A stretch of DNA of 64,000 bases. Source: Ziziphus jujuba (Eukaryota > Streptophyta > Magnoliopsida > Rosales > Rhamnaceae). A program made the position numbers and the translations under genes. Shown piece after piece: positions 25,105 through 37,839 of this stretch. Location: positions 4,037,501 to 4,101,500 of the forward strand of contig NC_083388.1 in the NCBI RefSeq assembly GCF_031755915.1. Reading direction: 5' to 3'. Below the pieces are notes generated by a model. The model was not told the origin of the DNA, did no database searches, and saw only the letters and a program-made list of their open reading frames with translations. The stretch's first letter is position 1. Every line of letters starts with the position of its first letter.

Positions 25105-28100
25105 TTTCAAAATGCAAAGGAACATATTGTCAGCATATCTTTGTCAAACAAGCAGGAGTCAACGATGTATTTATCATGTATACAAAGATAGTTAGAGGCG
25201 AAAGTGGTAATTTCACTAACACGCCTAGAAAGGCTGTTTTGCCTAATCCTCCTGAAAATGTGAGGTGTTTGTCTGGCCGTAATGGTGAAGAACAAGACGA
25301 TAATTCCCATATCAAACTCCACACACTGTGTTTTCCATGAACCCCAAAGCACGAGATTACTTCCAATAATTTAATTTAATTTTAAAAGATAAAATTCTGG
25401 TGGTCCCCATTCCGTACGAGGAATGGAAAAAGAAAACAAAAATTATCCACCATTTACACCTAATATGATGACTTACATAGTGAGTAGGCAAAAAATGAAA
25501 TATGTGAGACCCAACAAAAGAGAGGCAAAAGATAAAAAAGACGAAAATTTGAAGAGAATTTGAAAATGAAAGTTTGACCGATCAAAAAAATAAAAAAAGG
25601 AAAGAGAAAAGAAGGTGATGAAGCAGGGAGGGAGGAGGAGGGGATGATGAAATCACGAAGGTGACATAGATGATGCAACACGTGTCGTGTTGTGAGTGAG
25701 TGTTTTTGGGCATAGTGAAGTGGGTTAGCGCACGGGTTTATATGTTTTCCTACAATGCAGGGGTGGTATGTGTGTTAGTTAAGGGTTCCTTCCTTTGCCC
25801 GATGGTGAGGGTTTGCTAATTATTTTGAAGGTTCCTTTACCTGATGGTGAGGGTTTGCTGGTTATTTTTTATCCCCCAAAAAATAAATGGGTCCCACTCG
25901 TTCGGTTTGAACTTGAAAATCAAATTGTCCCCATTATTTAGATGAAACAAAAAAAAAATAAAAAAAATAAAAAAAATAAACAAAAATAGAGGGAGAGGAA
26001 GGCGTTAGGAAATGGATATATAGATCGATATCGAGTTCACTGCCATTGTGGAAGAAGACTTTCAATTTTTATAAATTGATTAAAAATATATATATATATA
26101 TATATAATTAAAAAATTTGTCATGAAAAAATATAAATTTTCATAAATAGTAACCCCTAAATAAATGATTTTGTATGCCTAAAATGTGTATGGTCAATTTT
26201 TAAGTTTCAATTGTAGAAACCATTTTCTCATATTTCATCTAATATTGTAAAATTAAAATTATTTATTTATTTATTTATTTTTAATTTCTTAATAGTAAAG
26301 GAAATAACCATTCGACTTGGACGGTGAAAAGGTTTTAGATGAGCATGATAAATTGTTAGTGTTTGGCAGCGAAGAAAAGAGGAGGGAATCCCAATGGATT
26401 CTTTGCTCCATTGGCTACCGTACAAAAAATAAAATAAAATAATAATATGAAAATAAAAAAGGAATTCCATGAAAAGAAGAATTATGACGTGGGCATAGTG
26501 ACGAAATAAGGATAGGACAAAATATGCAGAAAGCGCGTGAATGTGACGTGGGTTTGGAGAGAGTCAAAGTCAAAGTTTGATGCGATCCCTTCCCCATCGA
26601 CAATTGCGTGGGTTGTCTACTCTTCTCTCACACATTCTTCCATTTTGTTTCTTTTTTATTTTTTATTTTTTATTTTATGTCTTTCTTCATTCTTTAGTTT
26701 TTCAATTTTAGTATACTTTATTTTATTAGTTTAACGTTTTTTTTTTTTTTTTTTTGGTATAACAGAAAAAAAGAAAAATTTTACATTAAGGACACTTGGC
26801 AATGCTAATTGAAGATGACCTTCGTTGCTTTTCAAAGGGTAAATACTATTTTGCTACGGAAATTTTGGAAATTTGATATAATACTAAATGCTAATGTTTA
26901 ACATTGATTTTTAATAGTATATATTAAAAAAATATTATTATTGAATTATAAATATTATTAAATGGTGATTAAAAATATTTTTATGGATGAAAAGTAAAAT
27001 TAGAATAATATAAATATTAAATAAGGATGGATCCCAATTATTTTTATTTTTATCAATTAAAAAATAGTTTAAAAGTAATAACATTATTAATAAATAGTGT
27101 GTACCTCATAAACTTTGTTATATGAGATTAACATCCAAATTTATCAATTGCAGATTTAGCATAAAAAATGATAGGGTAAAATTTGACACTTGCTATTGGA
27201 ATAGAAAAAATACTCCTATGCTATGATTTAGCAATGCAATACTATTAAAGATGCTTTTAGAACTTAAATTTAAGATTTAAGGATGATATCAAAACATTAA
27301 CGTGTATAATTACTTTTGATAAAAAAAAGATTAAATAAATCACTTCTCTATCACTGTTGGTAACAAATCCATCAATTATCCTTCTTTTTAAAAAATAAAT
27401 AATGAAAAAAATTTTCAACCAAAATTATTTTCCTAAATTCGAAGATCAAAACAATTATTTCGCTAAACAAAAACTCTCTTTTTTCAACATATAAATTCTT
27501 TTTTAAATTATTAAAAAATTCATAATTACTAACAGCTTTTCAAATAAACAATTTCTTAACTTAATGGAAAAAGAAAATGTTATAGACCAACAAAATTATT
27601 ACATACAATTTTTTTTTTAATCATAATTATTATATACAGTTAATACAAAATTTGCAAATTTAATTGTTAAATGGGTTTTTTACTATCTGCCAAATTTGAC
27701 CATTAATATTTTATGTGTTAATTACTGTAACTATGAAGATAAAATTGAAGTTTACTCTTCTATTTGAAGTTATTGAAAATGTACAGAATAGTAACAAATG
27801 GGCTGAAAACCACAAGTGGAAGGAAAGCTACAAAAGCAAAGCATATTGATAACATTCCAATCTGCTTCCATACCATCAGCATCAAGAGAAAGAAAAGGTA
27901 TTTGTCTCTAAATTCTCAAGTACATTTCCAACTACATATATTATATTCCATTACTTTTACTTTTTACTTTCAAACAATAACAGACACCAAAAAAAATAAA
28001 AATAAAAAAGAAAAAAAAACATGCACTTATTTTCAGTTGGTATTTGAAAGCAAAATGAAATAGAACGTTAATGTTACAGGAATCGATATTATGGAGTAAA

Positions 28101-29541
28101 AAATTTAAATCAGTAAAATGAATTTTGTGAAAATTTTATTAAAATAACTTGTACATGCCAAAAATTTACACTTCTATTTGAAATTACTAGTGAAACTAAA
28201 ATGCTAGCTGTTCAAAATCATGGGAGTTAAAAAAAAAAAATAAAAAAAATGTGGAAGCAAAGCAAAGCACATTGAATAACGTTATAAAGCAAGCAAATTC
28301 CAAGTGCTCAGCATCATACCATCCAGACAAAGAAGTGGTATTTTTCTCTAAAATAGTACATTTCCAACTATATTCCATTGCTTTTATTTTTCACTTTTAA
28401 CTTTTAAACAGTAACAAAGATGAAAATGAGCATATGCTTATATTCACTTGGTAAATATTCAGTTGGCATTTGAGAGTCACAATGTAAATAGAATATTTAT
28501 GATACAGGAATTGATACTATGTAGCAATTAATTTAAATGAGTAAAATGAAATTATGAAAATTTCATTAAAAATTTAAAAACAACTTTTTTGATAAAAATT
28601 TAAAAACAACTTGTACATACAAAATATTAACCTAAACGTGAGGAAGCGACTTTATTAACTTTAGCATATTACCAAAAAAAATATAAAATTACTACTTTAG
28701 AAATAAATAGTCAGTTTTTAATAAAACCTATGCAAAAATGTTCCTTTTTTAACAGTGCATTTTCCAGTCTTTTTCTTTATCCACTCCATGCAATCAAGCC
28801 TAATCTTGTTTATTTATTTATTTAATCTTTCATTGTGAAGTGAGGGAATCCTTGCTTAGTCAACAAATGAACGCGGCATCATACGCCAGAGGTAAGGACG
28901 AAGGATGGTCCCCCAATTCCAAAATAGGACCCTTCATCATGATACCGCTAAATGAATAAATTATAAAAAGCAGAATGAAGATTCATTTAACAACATATTG
29001 AAAAACATCTTCAAAGACAGAGTAAGAAACTACTTCTTTTAACATTTTCTGAATTTGATAGAAGTAAAATGAAATCTTATTTTCTTAACAGTCTGTTGCT
29101 CTAAAACAAGAAAATTACTCTTCCAGTCTCCTGTTACAAAATTGAAGCTCCTAATGGATTGAAACTCCTAGGCTTCTTGGATCAACAAACTTATAGTAGC
29201 CACCATCCCATTACTACCAGTTTGCCAACCATGCTTCTCATAAACTAATATGCTGCAATAATATTATTAGGAAATCAAGATAGCAGTCCACAAAAAAGAA
29301 AAAGAAAAAAGCAAAAAACAAAAAAAAAGTGGGCCAGATCGAACTCTCTACAAATAGAAAAAGGTGGAATATTTAAGCGGATTAAAGTAAATTACGAGTC
29401 ACAACAGATTAAAGGACTAAACATAGCAACTACGAGGCAAATTACGAGTCAAAGCATTGATTAATTTCCAGATTAAGTACCCTTGAAAGTGGAATTTGAA
29501 AATCACTTCAAATGCATGTCAACATATAAGCTCTGATTACC

Positions 29542-32155
29542 TCACTTCTCTTCCAAAAGAAGTGATGTGCAGGAGAGAAGGGATGACAACTCATCTTGTG
29601 TTGCCGATCCAAAGCCTTGCCATCTTATTCTACCAAATTTGTCAAGCAGGAAAATGTACCTATGGGGTAACAACATTAACAATTGATAACATGTTTGCAA
29701 GCCATTCACAAAACTATATTTATCAACAAGAATAAGATTCTGTACCCAGTCAGAAGGTTCAGTATTTTAAGTTCTTTTCTGAAGTAATAATGATCACCAA
29801 ATGAGTATACAATCTGCCTCTTAAGCACATCTTTCCTTCCATCATCATCGGATTTCCTCATAATGCGAAGAAGCAGCTGCTTAATTGGGTTCCGACATAA
29901 AAGCCATGAATCTATAAATGATACCTGTATGAAGAAGCTTCACTGGTTGATTATATGCAAAAATTTAAATACTTGAAAAAACGAAGTCCAACCACCAAAT
30001 ACTTAGACATGACAGGTCAGAAAAATCATGAAGCATGCACCTTGGTTCTATCCAACTGTTATAAATGTTTTTAATACCTTATCAATCCATTGTTTGGACA
30101 TGCCAGGATGAGGAAGATTAATCAACTAGGAATGTTTATTTTGCTCCTAGTTACCCCTATTTTATAAGGAGGGAACTAGATCTTAGCATCTCCTGGAATC
30201 TCAAATCAAGGATCATTGGTATTGCTTGCTCAACGTCTACTTCACATAAAAAACAATAGCACAGGATCTGTCTTTACAGGTCATTTTTGTTTTTTAAGAT
30301 TCGTAAAATTGAATTACTATTTCTGTAGTCTAATAATAAGTTTTCTGTTGCATAAAGTCTTTGCTCGTGGAAGGAAGATGCTATTTGTGAATCTTGCAAC
30401 TTGGTTGACAAACTAGCCATAGGCTTGGACATAAACGCTTTCCATCCAGCCCATTTAGAAAATTTTTACATGGGTATTTTTATAATCCTCACCTTCACCT
30501 TGTGCATTAATTTATATTATTTGACCCAAAAAATTAGAAAGCAAAGAAAAAGCCTTTTCTTTGTTAGGCAAACTCTTGCAAGATCTAACTTTAAATGAAT
30601 ATCTGTCTTTCGAAGTTGAACACGTAAGTGGACTATAACAGGTCAAAATGTTCATTGTGTAGAAATTGAACTGAAGTTTAGATGAAAATATAATTAATAA
30701 CCTCATAGAGCTGAATATCATTTGATCCATGAAAGGCATCACGGAAAGGTCCAGTCCAAGAATCGATCATCCCCTGAAATTAATGAAAAACATTGTCTCA
30801 TGGCTACAGTACTAAGCAAATATCGAAAATACAAGGTTAAGGTTTCATAGAAAGTAATATAACAAAGTAATGCTAAAGTACAACTTTCAAATGCAACCAT
30901 TCAGAATTTGACACAAGAGACACCAAAGCCAGAGGTGCATATATGCAAATGCAGGATGATTTTAGAGAGGAATTGTAAGGTTCATTTGGTCTTACTCATT
31001 TATCTTTAAAATAGTGCAAACAACAATTTCAAGATTTGTTTATCCTTCGTTTCCTATTCTCTCATCGTAAACTTTATCTCCTAATTCTCAATTACATCGT
31101 TCATATACATTACAGCTCTCAAAATGTAAAAGCTTCTTCTGTTTGGTACATCAACACAATCCAACAAAGTACAAGTTGAAATTACACACCTGAGAGTTGG
31201 CACGAAATGAAAGGCACAGCAAAGATGCCTTAGGGAGAGATGAGTTGTCAGAATCAACCACATTTCCATTTCCATTAGAAGCGATGGGAAGCTTTATTGT
31301 TTCGCCACCAGAGAAATTCACTTCCAAGGTGGGAAACTTCATAGCCACCGCAGCAGGAATTATTATTTTATTTGCCATAGCAATCTGCAAATAAACCATT
31401 TCAGTTTAGCATGTCAGCACAAGAAAGATAAACATGAACTACCAATTAAATGGTTCCCATCAAAATACAAATCATCCCAATTACAATCTCATTAAAAAAA
31501 AAAAAAAAAAAAAAGAGAGAGAGAGAAACGAAGAATAAAATAATCAGCATTCAGAAACAATAGAAAACAAAAACAAAAAAGCAACAAAGAAATTTGGCAT
31601 AGAATCGACCCCTATTACCTTACCACCATGTTTCTTGAGCTCAGAAATATCAGCAAAGTATCCCCTGTTCATTTCATCTGCACTGCCCTAAATCACAGTA
31701 AAAGCAAGCGCATTAAACCTCTTAACATGCGCAAACAAAGAATTTTCAAAAGGCTAAAAAAAACCATAAGAAGAAGAAAGCAGTAGAAAGCTCACAGTCG
31801 TGCACGTTCTTTCTCAATAGCCGCTTTGTTCCCCATCTGAAAGCCAAAAGGGTATAGCGAAAATTCGCATTGAGTAGACAAAAATGGCAACTTTGTTCCA
31901 GAAATTAGCAAATTGATATATATATATATATATATATAGATATATATATATATATATATATATAAATATTTATCTAGGGAAACAAACAGAGCCTGAGAAG
32001 CTCTCAGAGAGTACCTGGTATATGTCGAGGAAGCGATTGGAGGTCCTTTGAGCAAAGAAATGCTGGGAAAGAGGAATCATGGAAAGCAAATCCTCCTTGT
32101 CTTTGGGCCTCAAGAATTGAGAAGCTACAATGGAAGAACGGGTTATACGCTTCAT
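29542..32155 (-). CDS. ATP10: Mitochondrial ATP synthase assembly factor ATP10, 7 exons, 269 aa
   Basis: Member of the ATP10 family, needed in mitochondria to assemble the Fo part of ATP synthase around subunit a. Exons (minus): 32155-32015, 31836-31796, 31682-31619, 31384-31190, 30773-30702, 29924-29746, 29659-29542, giving 810 nt in frame with GT-AG junctions. The N-terminus is basic and Ser-rich (MKRITRSSIVASQFLRP), as for a mitochondrial presequence. Family blocks follow: ADEMNRGYFADI, HGGKIAMANK, LLCLSFRANSQ, MIDSWTGPFRDAF, VSFIDSWLLCRNPIK, GDHYYFRKELKILNLLTGY and a C-terminus ending SLLLEEK. Length and blocks match plant ATP10, so it is probably functional. An AT microsatellite (31917-31962) lies in intron 1. 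A MULE end sits about 320 bases upstream of the start codon. Broken pieces of this gene occur at 7441-7488 and 60140-61070. Confidence 0.92.
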
Positions 32156-32482
32156 GTCTTCTTCTTTCTTGATACGAATTTTCTCACTGGGTTCGTAACT
32201 GGCTCAACCTCCAAATCAAGAACTAAAAGGTTTTCTTTCCTCTGCGTAGTTTTCGATTGTATTTATTGAATTCATGATCTAAAATCTATATGGTAGCAGC
32301 AACATATACTGGCTTCTTCCCTCTGTTTCTCAGCAGCTCTTGCTTTCTCATAGATCTGGAATTCTGGATGTGGTGGTTCGGGCCCAGTCAGAGTAAGAGA
32401 CTTGGATCTCGCCCAATTAAATAGTTGAGGCCCATTCTAGGATTTCCTTATTTGGGCCCATAGAGTTTCTTAAATAATAAAA

Positions 32483-32564
32483 GGGGAATTTGGCCCAATA
32501 CCCCTGTAGGACCGAGCTTCATGAATTTTATCCCCTCAATTCATTTCTTTTTTGATCTACCCCT
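32483..32564 (+). repeat. Left terminal inverted repeat of the MULE
   Basis: Starts GGGGAATTTGGCCCAATACC. It matches the reverse complement of 43563-43644 with two mismatches. Its first 35 bases also match the reverse complement of 40446-40480 exactly. Confidence 0.9.
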
Positions 32565-32866
32565 TAATATCCTTTATAACCCTCAAACAAAAATCAATTA
32601 CTTACATATCCTTTTATTTTTAAAACCAAACAAAAACAAACGGCTTTATACACGAACACACATATACAAACAACCCGAAGCTGTCGTGGAAAAGGCAAAC
32701 ATTAGGATCTCATTTCAGCACAGGGAATAAGGTAATTGGTTGAATCTCTTTCTTTATTTGTTGCCGTGGGACCGGTATGGGTTGTTTTTGTGTGGATTTG
32801 GCTGTATGTTTATTTCTTTCGTTGCCGTGGAGTGGGTTTTTATTTATAATTTTTGTGTTTAAATTT

Positions 32867-33145
32867 TTTGAAGATTTATGATAGATTTATACTGGGAATT
32901 AGTAGGAAATGAAGAGAGGAAAAAAAGGGGACCGGTTTGGCCTTGATCAGTGGCCGGAGGTGGAAGAAATAGGCTGGTGAACAATCGGGTCGGTAGTGGT
33001 TTAGGTGGGTTTATTTTTTGAAGATTTAGGATAGATTGATATTGGGAATTAGTAGGAAATGAAGAGAGGAAAAAAATGGGACCGGTTTGGCCTTGATCGG
33101 TGGCCGGAGGTGGAAGAAATAAACGGGTCACGAATCGGGTCGTGC
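32867..33145 (+). repeat. Two-copy tandem repeat, about 145 bp, near the left MULE end
   Basis: TTGAAGATTTAGGATAGATT-like starts at 32867 and 33016 are each followed by GGGAATTAGTAGGAAATGAA and GACCGGTTTGGCCTTGATC. The units are about 149 bp apart and differ by few substitutions. Open frames here result from the repeat. GA microsatellites follow at 33332-33355 and 33427-33461. Confidence 0.8.
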
Positions 33146-33320
33146 TGGTTTAGGCGGGTTCGGGTCGACCCGGACAAGGGTTGAAGATGGATTGAACGAC
33201 ATGTCGTCTGGGATGGACGACACCCAGACGACACGTCGTTTTTTTTTTTTTTTTTTAAATTTTTATAAAAAATGCTTTTTTTTGGGTATAGATATATATA
33301 TAGAATTGAAGATAAGAGAA

Positions 33321-33355
<35 letters not shown>

Positions 33356-33421
33356 AATTAATTAGAGAAAAAATGAGAGAAATACTTTATGATTATTTTT
33401 TTTGGGTATTTTTTGGGAAAG

Positions 33422-33465
<44 letters not shown>

Positions 33466-33846
33466 TAATAGTAATTCATAAAGGAATGTAATACCGTCAA
33501 GAATTCCCTATTAGATTTTTTTCCTTGTATTCATATACAAAATAATGAAATATATTATGAATTTTGGGTCACAAATATGTATGAAAACTAGGGTGGCGTT
33601 TATTTGATCCAAAAAGCATAAAAGCATCCTGTCTAGATAAAGGTAATATGTTTTAACGGTTGTTGACTAAGACCAAAAGGACCCTTACAAGCAGCAACAT
33701 CAACATACCCATCCTTAGGAAGAGAGCGTATGAAATTGAGGATTGCGGATATTTATACATGTATGTATACATAGTTGACAATGTTGTTAAAGGTAGATAA
33801 AAGTTTATTAATGTTGTCAATGTACATTTGTAGGTTGTACTTTATA

Positions 33847-36800
33847 ATGGCACCAAAGAGGAACTTGCGACGTCAACCGAAGAAGGGAGTTAAGAATGTG
33901 GAAAGTAAGAGACGCGGTGGTAGCACAGCAGCAGCACCCGACTCTAAGCGTATACGTACTACTAGGAAGAAATCCAAATCTGAGACGGAAAGCACCAAAC
34001 TTCGAGGGCACGTTCCACTTTCCTCTCCCCCATCTGATACGGTAAGTTTTATATTCATTTAGGTTGTTTTGTGCGGTAAATGATAAGACATGTGACAGTA
34101 TTTATTCATGAATGTGAAAACTGAAGAAAAACTTCACCCGATGGCCATCGGTAATTGCCGATAGGCCATCGGGCTTTTTTTTTAGTTCATTGTAGGTTGA
34201 TTACCGATGGTTTCATCGGTAATTTCCCGACAGTTCAAAAATGTGAACCCATATGTCTTAAGATTTAGTTGGAAATTATTATTATCAAGTTAGGGTGGAA
34301 AAATAGGGTATGATTAAATCGTTGATGTCAGTTCCATTTATGTAATTCATATTGCAGCCCATCGATGCTCCAAAGGAACGGATGTTGCAGGATGCCGATA
34401 TAAATAAAGGTAGGGCACATTCATTCGGGAATCCAATAGGGGCGAACAAAGTAATTACAAGCGTCCTCACAAGTGAGCAGCTCGAAAAGTATAGACAAAC
34501 ATGTTTTGGACACTTACTTGACATGAAGAACCTTCGGTTCTCTGGTCAGTTAGTGCATCACCTGCTTTGCAGACAAGTTGAGTCCAACAATCCAGAAGTA
34601 CTGGAGTTTAACTTCGGCGGATCTGCAGTACGGTTTACGAAGTGGGAATTCGCACTCATTAGTGGGTTAAAGTTTTGTAGGTACCCTTCGATGTATTATT
34701 TGCAAATTTCCAAAGGAAATGAGCTGCGCACGAGGTTGCTAGATGACAGGAGTGACTTGAAACCGCCCGAACTGGAACGACTATTCAAGGATACACTTTT
34801 TGTGGATGATTGGGATGCTGTTAGAATTGCGTTACTATATTTCTTAGTTCATGGTGTACTCGGAATGGATCCGAAGGTTCAAATAAAAAAAAAATTCATT
34901 GATTTGGTTGCTGATCTCGACGTATTTAATTCCTACCCTTGGGGCATTCTGAGCTACAAGGAGACGATCAACTCATTCCACAATGCATTCCAGCTACGAG
35001 GACGAGGACGTGCAGTAAAGAATATATCACAGTATTATGACCTAAAAGGTTTTCCATTGGTGTTTCAGGTACGGTAATATATTTAATACATGTAGTTTTT
35101 ACTTAAAATTTATATTTAATAACCTATAATTTGTATTTTGTAGGTGTGGGGGTTTGAAGCAATCCCTGATTTTGGTAACCAATTTGCCGACCGGTTGGAA
35201 ACCCGTTGTCCGAGGATCCTTGGATGGCATACTCCAAGGCAACCGAACCATTTTGCTGTCCATAATTGGTTCTCCTCCAATAGCAGTGTAAGGCAAATTT
35301 TGTTTAGACTACATGGTATGACTACATTCAAGTTACATTACCCATAGTCAGTTTCCAAATTTACTTTTTTTTTCCTTTCTTCATTGCATGTAGTATGTTG
35401 TGCACTGGACGTTAGATGCTACCGATGAGGAGAAGACTATGGATTACTGGCGAACAATAGCAGTTGACATACATGAAGTTCGCTACACGTCACCTCCAAT
35501 TGTAGCACCAATAGTTGGCGCTAAAGATGTTAGAGCTAAAGATGCGTCCAAAGCTGGGGAGCATTCTAGTGGCCCTCCAGATTCTAATTTCAGGGTATGC
35601 AATTGTTACTTGCACGCAAATTTGTATTTCATATGTTGTACTAATATATGTTGACTTATGTTTTGGATATTGATAATGATTAGCTTGCTTGCTTGGAGGC
35701 AAAAGTTGATGAATTAAATAAAGAGATGGCAGCGTTAAGGAAGATGCTTAGTTCTGTTATTGACCAACAAAAGCATCAGGTATCATTTAGACAACTTAGT
35801 ATACTTTACTTTAGTGCTTCAGCATTATTAAATTACATATTGTAATTCAGCAATTATTTGTTGTTAGAGTTTGGGAACTGCAAAAATAATCATTGTGTTT
35901 TGCAGTCCGAGCATCATATGCATAGCCATTCACCGTCATCTTCGGTTAGACCATCATCCCCTGTGGCACCATCTGTTGGAGAGCAAGCTGAAGAATTTGA
36001 TGCACCCATAGACGGTTCCAATGGTAGGAAGGAGGATGATGATTGTAATACACCGGTTGAGCCTATCGTACCTGGAGGACCCTATGTGGAGGATTCCTGG
36101 GCTTTGGTGCCATATCGGCCTTTACATTTCGGGTGGGATATCGGTGCTTCAGCTGACAGTCCACATCATGACCAATCAGCTGAGATTGAGGTGGAAGATC
36201 GGAAGCATAACGTTGGTGATACAAGCCGATTCGGTCGAGTTTACCACCAGTCACATCACGCCATATCTCCTTACACCGACCCGTGTAAAAAGAAGGTCAA
36301 ATTTAATCTTACTCGACCTATTGATGCATCAAAGGAGAGGGCGTTCGATGAGTGGTATAGGGTGGCACCGAAGGAAGCAACCGTGTGTACATCTTATATG
36401 ACGGTGGGAAAGGAATTTTTTGCTGAGCTACTGACCGATGAAGGATGGTTGAATTCCGATGTAAGTTATATGTTTTATGTTCATGCAAAATCATTGTGGT
36501 CCTATGTTTGGAATGATGTTTTATTTATCACCTCGCACTTGTTACTTATTTCCTTTAATGTGGTTTTGCAGCATATTGACACTATTTTGTATTTCATACG
36601 AAAAAGACGGTTTGATAATGAGAAGATGTTCACCAACACCTGTGCCATATTAGACGTGTTATTTTGGGTAAGATGATGGGATGCTACTGCGTTGCTTAAT
36701 GTTATATTGATGATATTTTATATTGTATATATTTCATTATTTGGCAGTCATCCATCAAAGGGCGTTATCCCATATGGAGCGCATCTCGTAGCACATATTC

Positions 36801-37475
36801 ATGTGATCCGACCCTTTGTAACTATGTGCGTGGGAGGTCACCCAAACCTAGCGTGTCGTGGTGGATATGTGATTATGTAAGTCCATACATATATTGAAAA
36901 AAATTCTCACTAAGTTTCCCATTTTGTGGATAATGAGGTTATGTTCTAATTTGCAGGTGTACATCCCTGTCAACAATGGAGGCGTGCATTGGTTGGCAGC
37001 ATGTGTGGACTTGAAGGCCCGGCATATTGATTTATACGATCCAAATATGGGAAATAAATATGTCCAGAATAGAGAGTTGAAGAATGCGGAATGCCTTGCG
37101 TATATGCTGCCTTACCTATTGAGGGATGGGGGATATTACGGGAAGAATCCGGACGTGTCTCCCACTTTAGATCCATTCACGATGACCATGATCAAAGATG
37201 CACCCCGCCAAGATAATGGGTATGAATGTGTTGTCATTTCAAACAACTTGTATTGCTGCTGTTTTTTATTGTGGTTACGTGTGAAAATACACGTAGTTGG
37301 TTTTCATTAATGCTAATCATTAATGCTATTCTGCAGGGGTGATTGTGGCGTCTACGCTCTGAAATTTATTGAGTACATGAGTAGTGAGGAGAACCCTTCA
37401 TTTGGTCCGCAAGACATTATGTTTTTTAGAAAAAAATATGCTGTTGATTTGTACTTTAATAAACTTTCAATGTAG
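33847..37475 (+). CDS. ULP-like cysteine protease with DUF1985 domain, MULE-borne, 842 aa
   Basis: Exons 33847-34041, 34358-35068, 35144-35287, 35394-35594, 35684-35779, 35906-36460, 36572-36667, 36748-36876, 36957-37219 and 37337-37475 join in frame (2529 nt) at GT-AG sites with no stop. Order: basic N-terminus (MAPKRNLRRQPKKG, likely nuclear), a DUF1985 domain (about 85-300; CRYPSMYYLQI, DLKGFPLVFQ), a short helical stretch with coiled-coil potential (LEAKVDELNKEMAALRKM), a low-complexity linker, then a C48 peptidase core with the catalytic set His (GGVHWLAA), Asp (HIDLYDP), Gln (APRQDNG) and Cys (GDCGVYALKF). C48 enzymes process or remove SUMO; the job of MULE-borne copies is unknown. The intact frame suggests recent movement or selection. 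The start is the Met after GTACTTTATA, chosen because the lysine-rich stretch follows; an in-frame Met lies upstream at 33775. Confidence 0.88.
34130..34240. repeat. Short inverted repeats with the CGGTAATT motif in intron 1 of the ULP gene
   Basis: CCGATGGCCATCGG, then GGTAATTGCCGATAGG, then GATTACCGATGG...CATCGGTAATTTCCC. These resemble the core motif of the large array at 37840-40445 and may form hairpins in the intron. Confidence 0.6.
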
Positions 37476-37839
37476 ATCGTATGTTTAATGTTATGACGGT
37501 CTATACTAATGTTATACTAATGTTATCTTAATATGCTGAACCTATCTTTACTAATGACAACCGTTGAAAAAAAAGAAAAAAGATAAAAAGATAAAAAAAA
37601 CCCTCGGTTGTGGTAAAAATTAAAGGAAAGATGATTATCGATGGTGCATCGATAATTCCCAATTCACCATCGGTAATTACAGAAACGCTTTTTCGTAACC
37701 AACAAATAAACCCTAAAAAATTACTGACGGTTTCGTCAGTAATTTCCGAATGTGTACAGTCCATCAAGTTTTACCAATTTGTTGGGCCCCACAAGTTCCA
37801 TAATGTGTGTTGAATGCAAAAACATGGAAAATAGGGATT

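Larger units (their letters stand above)
17358..29590 (+). repeat. Right copy of the large direct segmental duplication
   Basis: Collinear with 1-7488 (see the left copy). It starts about 270 bases upstream of the AGO start codon and ends in the last exon of ATP10. Two insertions enlarge it: an 806-bp gene-capturing element at 17444-18249, and a segment 20663-25104 absent from the left copy that includes a 3.0-kb solo LTR. Apart from these, the sequence is AT-rich and gene-free. 25130-25366 keeps a minus-strand open frame also present in the left copy (2841-3122), of unknown meaning. Confidence 0.9.
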
